Origin: VHCN01 sp964589935
Lineage (GTDB): Bacteria > Verrucomicrobiota > Verrucomicrobiia > Limisphaerales > VHCN01
Assembly (NCBI GenBank): GCA_964589935.1
Contig: CAZPVD010000003.1
Span: 1 to 64,000 of the forward strand
DNA: 64,000 nt
Reading direction: 5' to 3'
Shown: positions 35,313-41,918 of the stretch, piece after piece
How the letters are laid out: every line of letters begins with the position of its first letter
Position numbering within the stretch: the first letter of the stretch is position 1
Made by a program: the position numbers and the translations under genes
The notes under the pieces: generated by a model
Told to the model about the DNA's origin: nothing
Database searches by the model: none
What the model saw: the letters and a program-made list of their open reading frames with translations, nothing else

Positions 35313-36704
35313 ATGCTCCGCCGCCACCGCAAACTCCGCACTCAGTTCCACCTGCTCGTGGACGCGGGGCTGTTTGCGATTGGCTTCTGGCTGGCGCACT
35401 GGATTCGTTCGCACTGGCAGATCGAGGTGTTTGGCGGCACGGCACGCATCCAGCCGTTCGTGGATTATTTTTGGCTGTTCGCCACTGCATTTGTGCTGCC
35501 GCTGCTGCTGCTGCCGGCGCAGGGCTTTTACGACCGGCGCGTCGCGCTGGACCGAGTGGAGCGCGGCTGGCGGCTCTTTAAGGTTTGCACCTACTCTGTC
35601 GTGGCGGTGATTCTCCTCATGTTCATCCTGCGCGTCCAGTTGGCGCGCTCGGTGATCATCCTGTTCGGCCCGGTCAGCTTTTTGCTCGTGCTCGTGAAGG
35701 ACGAACTGCTCCGCCGCTGGGGCAAGACCAAGCTCGGCCAGGCGCAGAACCAGCGCCGCGTCATCCTCATCGGCGCGCATTCGGAAACCGCCCGCCTTGC
35801 CGCCGACCTCGGTGGCGAATCATCCGAGCGCGTGGAAGTGCTCGCGCGGATGGACCTGAGCACCGCGCCCGCCGAGCGGCTCGCGGCGCTGCTGCACGAA
35901 CACTCGGCCAACACGGTCATCATCAGCGCGCGTCACACGTATTTTGAGCAAGTCGAGCAGGCCATCCAGATTTGCGAACTCGAGGGAGTTGAAGCGTGGC
36001 TGCTGGCGGATTTCTTCCGGACGCAGATTTCGCAGACCAGCGCGGATGATTTGCTCGGCCGACCGACGCTCGTGTTCCGCGCTGCGCCCGAAGTGTCCTG
36101 GCAGAGCGTCATCAAGCAGACGGTGGACGTGCTTGGTGCGCTGGTGCTGCTCGTCGTGTGCGCGGTGCCGCTGCTCGTCGTCGCGGCGCTCATCAAGTTC
36201 ACATCGCGCGGCCCGGTGCTGTTCCGGCAGGAGCGCTGCGGGCTGAACGGCCATCCATTCACGATGCTCAAATTCCGCACGATGGTTTCCAATGCCGAGC
36301 AACGGCAGGCCGAGCTGGCGGCGTTCAACGAAATGAGCGGGCCGGTTTTCAAAGTGTCGAAGGACCCGCGCGTGACGCCGGTGGGCCGGTGGCTGCGCAA
36401 ATACAGCATTGATGAATTGCCCCAGCTCTGGAACGTGTTGCGTGGCGAGATGAGCCTCGTCGGTCCGCGCCCGCTGCCCGTGGGCGAGGTGCGGCGCTTC
36501 GACGACCCCGCGCACCGCCGCCGCCTGAGCGTGAAGCCCGGCCTCACGTGCCTGTGGCAGGTGCGCGGCCGCAGCAACGTGAGCAACTTCGCCGACTGGG
36601 TTCGGCTCGACCTCGAATACATTGACAACTGGTCGCTGTGGCTCGATTTCAAGATTCTGCTCCGCACAATTCCCGTGGTGCTGATGGGCACGGGCGCGAA
36701 ATGA
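35313..36704 (+). CDS. Polyprenyl glycosylphosphotransferase (exopolysaccharide initiation)
   Basis: 463 residues. Four N-terminal membrane helices (FHLLVDAGLFAIGFWLAHW onward), a cytoplasmic CoA-binding-like Rossmann domain (RRVILIGAHSETARLA), then a re-entrant helix and the WbaP/PglC-like catalytic domain: FRQERCGLNGHPFTMLKFRTMV, VTPVGRWLRKYSIDELPQLWNVLRGEMSLVGPRP and KPGLTCLWQVRGRSNV. It moves a sugar-1-phosphate to undecaprenyl phosphate, the first step of the repeat unit. It is the last gene of the plus-strand block and is followed by a terminator hairpin 172 bases on. Confidence 0.95.
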   Translation: MLRRHRKLRTQFHLLVDAGLFAIGFWLAHWIRSHWQIEVFGGTARIQPFVDYFWLFATAFVLPLLLLPAQGFYDRRVALDRVERGWRLFKVCTYSVVAVILLMFILRVQLARSVIILFGPVSFLLVLVKDELLRRWGKTKLGQAQNQRRVILIGAHSETARLAADLGGESSERVEVLARMDLSTAPAERLAALLHEHSANTVIISARHTYFEQVEQAIQICELEGVEAWLLADFFRTQISQTSADDLLGRPTLVFRAAPEVSWQSVIKQTVDVLGALVLLVVCAVPLLVVAALIKFTSRGPVLFRQERCGLNGHPFTMLKFRTMVSNAEQRQAELAAFNEMSGPVFKVSKDPRVTPVGRWLRKYSIDELPQLWNVLRGEMSLVGPRPLPVGEVRRFDDPAHRRRLSVKPGLTCLWQVRGRSNVSNFADWVRLDLEYIDNWSLWLDFKILLRTIPVVLMGTGAK

Positions 36705-36733
36705 AGCTGTCATGAAATTTTTCCAAAATCGCG

Positions 36734-36761
36734 TTGACAACATTCGGTTCACTGCTACTTT
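36734..36761 (+). promoter_or_regulatory. Possible promoter for the intergenic RNA candidate
   Basis: TTGACA (36734-36739) and TACTTT (36756-36761) are separated by 16 bases, giving a plausible sigma-70 pair 29 bases after the sugar-transferase stop. The predicted transcript would start near 36768. The -10 is imperfect, so the element could also be chance. Confidence 0.4.
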
Positions 36762-36767
36762 GCGGCT

Positions 36768-36907
36768 GGATATTTGAAATTTGATTCGGGTGGCAGCACG
36801 TTTCTTCAGAGGGGTTCCCCACCCCCACCTCCTTGGCGTCTGCTGCCCGAATCGTTTTTAAGGCGAAAACGCCGGAAGGGCAGGCCGCAAGCCTGCCCTT
36901 CTTTTTT
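36768..36907 (+). ncRNA. Candidate structured small RNA (or structured 3' UTR)
   Basis: About 140 non-coding bases in a tight convergent gap. A long stem pairs GATTCGG (36783-36789) with CCGAATC (36847-36853) and GCAGCA (36793-36798) with TGCTGC (36841-36846), with a GTG bulge and a C-rich apical part holding AGGGGTTCCCCA. Next come a GGCG-AAAA-CGCC hairpin (36862-36873) and the terminator. I could not match it to 6S, SRP, tmRNA or RNase P; length and a bulged long stem make a 6S-like RNA conceivable, but its other features were not seen. A 3' UTR of the sugar-transferase transcript is the main alternative. Confidence 0.4.
36876..36907 (+). terminator. Rho-independent terminator
   Basis: A perfect 10-bp stem AAGGGCAGGC / GCCTGCCCTT with loop CGCAA (36876-36900), then C and six T residues (36902-36907). 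Orientation fits plus-strand transcription, ending either the exosortase-locus transcript or the small RNA candidate. The minus-strand side has only a short T run, so termination of the convergent regulator genes is less certain. Confidence 0.88.
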
Positions 36908-36941
36908 GCCTCGATCATGGGAAAACCCCTGAAAAACGGCC

Positions 36942-37616
36942 TCAGCCCGCGTTTTGTGTTTCGATCCAGCGAACGGCATGCCGGACCAACTCGGGCGCAG
37001 TCTTGAGCTGGAGCTTTTCCTTCATGTTCGCGCGGTGCACCTCGACGGTTTTGACGCTGATGTGGAGCTGCTCGGCGATGTCGCGCGAACCTTTGCCGCG
37101 GCCGATGAGCTGGAAGATTTCAAACTCGCGGTCGGTCAGCTTCTCGATGGGCGATGCACCGGAGTCGGACCGGCGGCCCGAGAAATTTTCCAGGATGCGC
37201 GCGGACATTTTTTCACTGACATAAATCTGACCGGCGAGCACCTGCCGGATGGCCCCCATGAGTTTTTTGCCGCCTTCCTGTTTCATGATGTAGCCGCGGC
37301 CGCCGGCGCGCAACACGCGCTCGGCGAAGAGCGATTCATCGTGCATCGAGAGGACCAGCACGGCGAGGTCAGGGCGCATCGCCTGCAAATCCTTGATGAA
37401 CTCCAGCCCGTTTTTTCCCGGCAGCGTGATGTCCGCCAGCACAAGGTCGGGTTGAAGGGATTGGACCGCTGTGAGCGCCTGCTCGGCGGTTTCGGCGTCG
37501 CCGCAGACGGTCAGGTCCGGCTCGTGGTTGATGAGCTGCGCGAGGCCCTCGCGCATGATGGGATGGTCATCCACGACGAGGATTTTTTTGCGGGCCTTGG
37601 TTTTCTTCGGTGTCAT
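36942..37616 (-). CDS. NarL/FixJ-type response regulator with LuxR DNA-binding domain
   Basis: 224 residues. Receiver domain with acidic pair in LVVDDHPIMREGL, phosphoacceptor D62 in LADITLPGKNG and switch lysine in YIMKQEGGKK. The output domain is a LuxR helix-turn-helix: LTDREFEIFQLIGRGKGSRDIAEQLHISVKTVEVHRANMKEKL. It lies 8 bases after the inverse hybrid kinase and is the natural partner of that kinase, whose HisKA_3 domain pairs with NarL-type regulators. Target genes are unknown. Confidence 0.93.
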   Translation of the reverse strand: MTPKKTKARKKILVVDDHPIMREGLAQLINHEPDLTVCGDAETAEQALTAVQSLQPDLVLADITLPGKNGLEFIKDLQAMRPDLAVLVLSMHDESLFAERVLRAGGRGYIMKQEGGKKLMGAIRQVLAGQIYVSEKMSARILENFSGRRSDSGASPIEKLTDREFEIFQLIGRGKGSRDIAEQLHISVKTVEVHRANMKEKLQLKTAPELVRHAVRWIETQNAG

Positions 37617-37624
37617 GAAATCCG

Positions 37625-38710
37625 TTAGGTTGACGTTGAGGCCGGCGGATTGTGGACGGTGCAGACGACGGTCGTGCCGGCACCGGTGCCCTTTTCAACG
37701 ACGAACGTGCCACCAATCATGCCCGCGCGGTAGCTCATGATGCGCATGCCCATCCCCTTGCGGCCACCGACGGCCTGACGGAAGCCGACACCGTCGTCCT
37801 CGACAGCGAGCACGAGCGAGGTGGGCGTGGTGCAGAGCGAAATCCGCAGCCGCGAAGGCCGCGCGTGCTTGAGCGCGTTGGACACCGCCTCCTGCGCGAT
37901 GCGGTAAAGATGCGTGGCCACCGTGTTGTCCGTGACCAGCACAGGCGAAGGACATCTGAACTCGCACGGAATGCGCGTGAGTTGTTCCGTGCCGGATGCC
38001 AGCGCGCGCAAGGCGGACATCAAGCCTTCCGGCTCGTGCATCACCGGCGAGAGGCCGTGCGCGAGGTCGCGCGTGTGAGAAATGGCCTGGCGCACAAGGC
38101 GCGCAATCTCGCTTGCGTGCTTCGCGGCAGGCTTGGATTTTTTTTCCAGTTGCTGCTCCAGCACCTGGCTCATCAACTCGATGCCGGCGAGCTGCTGGCC
38201 GAGGCTGTCGTGCAGGTCGCGGCTGATGCGCTGCTGCTCGCGCTCGATGATCGTCAGAATCTCCTGCTGCAACCGCCGCGCTTCCTCCTCGGCCGCGGCG
38301 AGTTTCCGCCTCTGTTCAAGCTGGTCCAGCGCGCGCCGCACAACGGCGGGCACTAACTCCTGAAACCGCACGTCCTTGACGAGGTAGTCCAGCGCGCCGC
38401 GTTTCATCATCTCGACGGCCACGCGCTCGTCGCCCTGGCCGGTGATGACGATGAACGGCGTGCGGCGCCCCAGCGTGTCCAGATGATTGATGACTTCCTT
38501 GCCTTCGATGTCGTGCAGCTTGAGGTCGAGCAGCATCAGGTCGGCGCGGTTGCGTTCGAGCCACTCGAGGGCTTCCTTGCCGGAGGCGGCGGTGGCGACG
38601 GTGTAACCTTCGCGGCGCAGCGCCTTCTCGATCAGCCGCAACAAACCGCGGTCATCATCCACGACGAGGATCGTGGCGGGCGCGGGTTGTTGTGCCGTCG
38701 GGGCGGCCAT
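37625..38710 (-). CDS. Receiver-linked histidine kinase (NarX-type, inverse hybrid)
   Basis: 361 residues, soluble. An N-terminal receiver (LVVDDDRGLLRLIEK, D62 in LMLLDLKLHDIEG, late lysine in YLVKDVRF) is followed by a coiled helix (residues 125-160) and a HisKA_3 kinase: EREQQRISRDLHDSLGQQLAG with phospho-histidine H167, then HLYRIAQEAVSNALKHARPS (N box) and LAVEDDGVGF and GMGMRIMSYRAG (G boxes). Having the receiver before the kinase means it takes phosphate or a signal from another protein, then phosphorylates the adjacent LuxR-type regulator. Confidence 0.9.
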   Translation of the reverse strand: MAAPTAQQPAPATILVVDDDRGLLRLIEKALRREGYTVATAASGKEALEWLERNRADLMLLDLKLHDIEGKEVINHLDTLGRRTPFIVITGQGDERVAVEMMKRGALDYLVKDVRFQELVPAVVRRALDQLEQRRKLAAAEEEARRLQQEILTIIEREQQRISRDLHDSLGQQLAGIELMSQVLEQQLEKKSKPAAKHASEIARLVRQAISHTRDLAHGLSPVMHEPEGLMSALRALASGTEQLTRIPCEFRCPSPVLVTDNTVATHLYRIAQEAVSNALKHARPSRLRISLCTTPTSLVLAVEDDGVGFRQAVGGRKGMGMRIMSYRAGMIGGTFVVEKGTGAGTTVVCTVHNPPASTST

Positions 38711-38722
38711 AATTCAGGCCGC

Positions 38723-39181
38723 TCAATGTTTGCCGTTGACGGGCGGCACCTGGACGAGGGCGAAGAAGAGGCCCATCTGCTTGATGGTTTCGGCGAACTT
38801 CTCGTAGTCCACCGGTTTGACGATGTAGTGGGCGCACCCCAGCTCGTGGCAGCGGCTGACCTCGCGCGGGTCGTCGGTGGTGGTGAGCATGACGACGGGT
38901 ATCTTGCGTAAATCCACGTCGGCCTTGAGCTGGCGCAGCACCTCCACGCCGTCCACCTTGGGCATGCGGATGTCGAGCAACAGCAGGTAGGGCACGCCGG
39001 TTACGCGCTTCGGCCCCGTGCCGCGACGGAGGAGGAAGTCGAGAATCTGCTGGCCGTCCTCGAAGCGCTGGATGGGGTTGTGCAGGCCGGCGCGGGCGAG
39101 GTTCTTCTCGATCAGACGGGCGTGGCCGGCGTCGTCGTCGGCCACGAGGATGATGACTTCGTTGTTCATGGTGCGGTTCAT
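38723..39181 (-). CDS. Single-domain response regulator (Rcp1/CheY-like)
   Basis: 152 residues, or 148 from the Met at 39169. Acidic triplet in LVADDDAGHARLIEKNL, phosphoacceptor D70 in YLLLLDIRMPKVDGVEVL, Thr in PVVMLTTTDD and lysine in YIVKPVDYEKF. The longer loop after the first helix and the GHARLIEKNL start are those of Rcp1-like regulators that partner with PAS/phytochrome kinases. It sits between the PAS kinase and the inverse hybrid kinase, so it may carry the signal from one to the other. Preceded by the kinase gene at 18 bases. Confidence 0.93.
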   Translation of the reverse strand: MNRTMNNEVIILVADDDAGHARLIEKNLARAGLHNPIQRFEDGQQILDFLLRRGTGPKRVTGVPYLLLLDIRMPKVDGVEVLRQLKADVDLRKIPVVMLTTTDDPREVSRCHELGCAHYIVKPVDYEKFAETIKQMGLFFALVQVPPVNGKH

Positions 39182-39199
39182 GTCATGTCTCCGGTGTCA

Positions 39200-40429
39200 T
39201 CATCTGGCTGCGGCGGGCAGGGAGACGAAAAAGCTGCTGCCGCGTCCCGGCTCGGACTCGACCCAGATTTTGCCATCCTGCCGTTCGAGGATGCGCTGCG
39301 CGATGGTCAGCCCCAATCCTTCGCCGGTGCCGACCGCCGGGTTCAGGCGATGGAAGATTTCAAAAATCTTTCCCTGATGTTCCGGGGCGATGCCGATGCC
39401 GTTGTCCTCGACTTTGTAAATGGCGCGCCCGCCATCCGTCCAGCCCGAAACGGTGATCACGCCGGGCCGGTCGGGGTCGAGGTATTTCACGGCGTTGTCG
39501 AGGAGGTTGGAGAAGACCTGCGCAATCTGCGTTGCGTCGCCGAGGCAGGCGGGCACGCGCTTGAGCGTGAGCTGGACGCCGGCCTGCTTGAGCTGGAACT
39601 CCATCGCCTGCGCGATGCCGGAGAGCATCTTGCTGACGTTGAGCCGCTCGATGGTGAGCGCGGCGCGGCCGAGGCGCGAGAAGCGCAGGAAGCCCGACAG
39701 CAGCGAGTCAATGCGCTCCACGCCGGCGCGGATGAACCCGATGGCCTCGGGCACGTCCTTGTCGAGCAGGTCGCCGAGTTCGCCCTCGTGCAACGCGCGG
39801 AACTCCGGTCCGGATAATTTTTCGTGGATTCGCTGACAGCTGTGCGCGAGTTCCTTGCTGAAGCCCTGGATGTTCACGAGCGGCGAGCGCAGGTCGTGCG
39901 AGGCGACATACACGATGGTTTCGAGTTCCTTGTTTTTTTCCGCGAGCGAACGGGCCAGCTCGGCAAGCCGCTCCTCGTCGCGTTTGCGCGCGGTGATGTC
40001 CGTGCGGATGGCGATGTATTGCGTCGGCTTGCCCTGCGCGTCCGCGAACGGAAAGATGGTCGTGTCCACCCAGTAGAACGAGCCGTCCTTGGCGCGGTTC
40101 TTGATTTCACCGTGCCACACCTTGCCGTGGGCAATCGTGTGCCACAGTTCGGTGAAGAACGCCTTCGGGTGATGGCCGGAATTGATGATCCGATGGTTCT
40201 GGCCGAGCAGTTCCCCCCGGGAATATTTTGAAATCTGGCAGAACTTGTCGTTGACGTAAGTAATGTCGCCCGCAGCGTTGGTGATGGCGACGATGGAATG
40301 CGCATCGAGCGCAGCCTTGAGATCGCGTAACTCACGGACGGTCGCGTCCGAACGCAGGCGCGCCAATTCGGCGCCCGGCGCGGGGCCGGGATCGAGGGGA
40401 TCGTTCACAGACCGGATGTTAACAAACAT
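39200..40429 (-). CDS. PAS-domain sensor histidine kinase
   Basis: 409 residues from ATG 40429, without membrane segments. A PAS/PAC domain covers about 40-150 (HSIVAITNAAGDITYVNDKFCQISKYSRGELLGQNHRIINSG split into the usual PAS_9 pattern, ending YIAIRTDITARKRDEERL). A HisKA helix carries phospho-histidine H178 in IVYVASHDLRSPLVNIQG. The ATPase domain has QVFSNLLDNAVKYLD (N), YKVEDNGIGIAPEHQGKIFEIFHRL (G1/F) and GTGEGLGLTIAQRI (G2). A cytoplasmic kinase of phytochrome-like architecture that senses redox, oxygen or a ligand through PAS. Confidence 0.92.
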   Translation of the reverse strand: MFVNIRSVNDPLDPGPAPGAELARLRSDATVRELRDLKAALDAHSIVAITNAAGDITYVNDKFCQISKYSRGELLGQNHRIINSGHHPKAFFTELWHTIAHGKVWHGEIKNRAKDGSFYWVDTTIFPFADAQGKPTQYIAIRTDITARKRDEERLAELARSLAEKNKELETIVYVASHDLRSPLVNIQGFSKELAHSCQRIHEKLSGPEFRALHEGELGDLLDKDVPEAIGFIRAGVERIDSLLSGFLRFSRLGRAALTIERLNVSKMLSGIAQAMEFQLKQAGVQLTLKRVPACLGDATQIAQVFSNLLDNAVKYLDPDRPGVITVSGWTDGGRAIYKVEDNGIGIAPEHQGKIFEIFHRLNPAVGTGEGLGLTIAQRILERQDGKIWVESEPGRGSSFFVSLPAAAR

Positions 40430-40463
40430 CAAAGTCGAGGCACGCGAAAAGCCGCGCGGTGTC

Positions 40464-40673
40464 TCACACTGGCGAAGCGGGTTGGGGTTGGTTCCGGCGG
40501 AGTCGCGATTCAGCGAGCAACCAGTGCTCGATGTGGCGACCATCGGGCCGGCCTTCCTGTTCCCAGATGGAATTGGCCAGACTCGCGATATCCTCCGGGG
40601 TCGGCTTGCCGTTCGAGCCGTTGGCTTTGTTCTTCGGTGCGCTGGTTTTCTTCGTCTTCATTTTCATGTGCAT
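40464..40673 (-). CDS. DUF2934-family small protein
   Basis: 69 residues. A Lys-rich start (KMKTKKTSAPKNKANG) precedes EDIASLANSIWEQEGRPDG and RHIEHWLLAESRLR, the whole of the DUF2934 motif (A..IW...GRP.G....HW..AE). The function of this family is unknown; proteins are found in many soil bacteria. It lies in the signalling cluster between the PAS kinase and the AraC-type regulator. Confidence 0.8.
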   Translation of the reverse strand: MHMKMKTKKTSAPKNKANGSNGKPTPEDIASLANSIWEQEGRPDGRHIEHWLLAESRLRRNQPQPASPV

Positions 40674-40722
40674 TCTCGTTTCGTCTGATTTTATGGGCTG
40701 CGCTGGCGACGCCCGGCTTGTG

Positions 40723-41694
40723 TCACGCCGCCACCGGAAGTTTCCCCCGATACCGCGTGGGCGATTGGCCGACGATCTTTTTGAAGACGCGGTTGAAATG
40801 CGTGAGCGACTGGAAGCCGACCTCGTAGGCGATCTCGCTCACGCGCAGGTTCGGGTTGAGCAGGAGCTGCTTGGCCTTCTCGATGCGGACGCGCGAGAGG
40901 TAGTCGGTGAAGTTGATGCCCGTGGCCTTCTTGAACAGCTTGCAGAAGTAAAACGTGCTCGTGTGAACGGCCTTCGACACCGCGCCGAGCGACAAATCCT
41001 CGTGCTGGTGATCGTGGATGAACTGCTTGGCGCGCGCGATGACCGGCGGTTCCGCGTTGGCCTGCTGCACCAGAATCTGGTTGCTGATGATCGAGAGGTG
41101 CTCGGCGAAAATGCCGAGAAGCTTTACCGCCGCCTCGTGCTCGCGGGCGCTGAGCACGCGCGTGTCGAAGTAAGCCTTCTTCATCTCAACTCGGCCGGCA
41201 CCAACGCCCCACTCGCCGGCCTGCTGCTCGACGCGTTTGAATTGCGCCTCGGTCGGTTTCTTGCGGAAAATCTGCCCGGTCTGGAGGAAGCCCACGAGCT
41301 TGTCACCCGTGCGCACCGGCACCGCGATGTCGCAGAGGCCGAAGTGGCACGTGACGGACTGCGCCTCGTGCGTGGCGGTCTCGGCGAGTTGCTGCTGCAC
41401 CTGCAGGCAGGCCGCGCACGCCTTGCTGCGCTGCGCCATCATCGCGCAGAACGGGTTCTCCTTGCGCTGGCCGTGGTGCGGCAACTGCCACGATTCGACC
41501 GGCCGCAGCGCGACGGGCATGCCCGTGGTCTCGCTGAAGGCGCGTTCGTAATCCTGATAAACCTTTGAGTGCGTCAGTGCATCGAGGAGATGGTGGTTGT
41601 TGTGGTTCGCGCCGTTGCCGCCGTTCACCGGGACAACCGCCGCGGCTGCGTTGGTTTCGATTTCCGCCGTTGGATTCGCAAGGGTTGTTTGCAT
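40723..41694 (-). CDS. PocR-domain AraC-type transcriptional regulator
   Basis: 323 residues. After a 40-residue linker, residues 45-200 match the PocR ligand-binding domain: NPFCAMMAQRSKACAACLQVQQ with closely spaced cysteines, CHFGLCDIAVPVRTGDKLVGFLQTGQI. The C-terminal 100 residues are an AraC/XylS pair of helix-turn-helices (LSLGAVSKAVHTSTFYFCKLFKKATGINFTDYLSRVRIEKAKQLL and VSEIAYEVGFQSLTHFNRVFKKIVGQSPTRYR, both full matches). The cysteines could hold a metal or sense redox. It is divergent from the MgtA-type ATPase gene, a possible target. Confidence 0.92.
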   Translation of the reverse strand: MQTTLANPTAEIETNAAAAVVPVNGGNGANHNNHHLLDALTHSKVYQDYERAFSETTGMPVALRPVESWQLPHHGQRKENPFCAMMAQRSKACAACLQVQQQLAETATHEAQSVTCHFGLCDIAVPVRTGDKLVGFLQTGQIFRKKPTEAQFKRVEQQAGEWGVGAGRVEMKKAYFDTRVLSAREHEAAVKLLGIFAEHLSIISNQILVQQANAEPPVIARAKQFIHDHQHEDLSLGAVSKAVHTSTFYFCKLFKKATGINFTDYLSRVRIEKAKQLLLNPNLRVSEIAYEVGFQSLTHFNRVFKKIVGQSPTRYRGKLPVAA

Positions 41695-41739
41695 GGCTGC
41701 AACATACGGAGAGACGCCTGTGGCAACAATTGGTGAGCG

Positions 41740-41781
41740 CCCTTATCGCGTGCGGCGGCGGACGATTAGCGCGGATAAGGG
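41740..41781. promoter_or_regulatory. Inverted repeat in the AraC-regulator / P-ATPase intergenic region
   Basis: CCCTTATCGCG (41740-41750) is mirrored by CGCGGATAAGGG (41770-41781), one base longer through a G bulge, with a 19-base spacer. It lies in the 224-base divergent gap and could be a regulator-binding dyad or an RNA hairpin in the P-ATPase leader. No recognisable Mg-sensing riboswitch was found in the same gap. Confidence 0.45.
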
Positions 41782-41918
41782 AAACCCCTAGCGGGCGTGG
41801 TTGCGCGAACGTCACAATCACGCGGCAAGTAACACTCGCCAAATCCTGACACCGCGTGGTATCACGCATCCCGAGGGCGCGGCAGGTCCTGAATGCCCGC
41901 GCTGATCTGATTCAACCT

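Noticed and set aside
41695..41918. Possible Mg2+-sensing riboswitch before the MgtA-type gene
   Set aside because: No M-box or mgtA-leader-like set of helices or proline-rich leader peptide was found; only one inverted repeat is visible.
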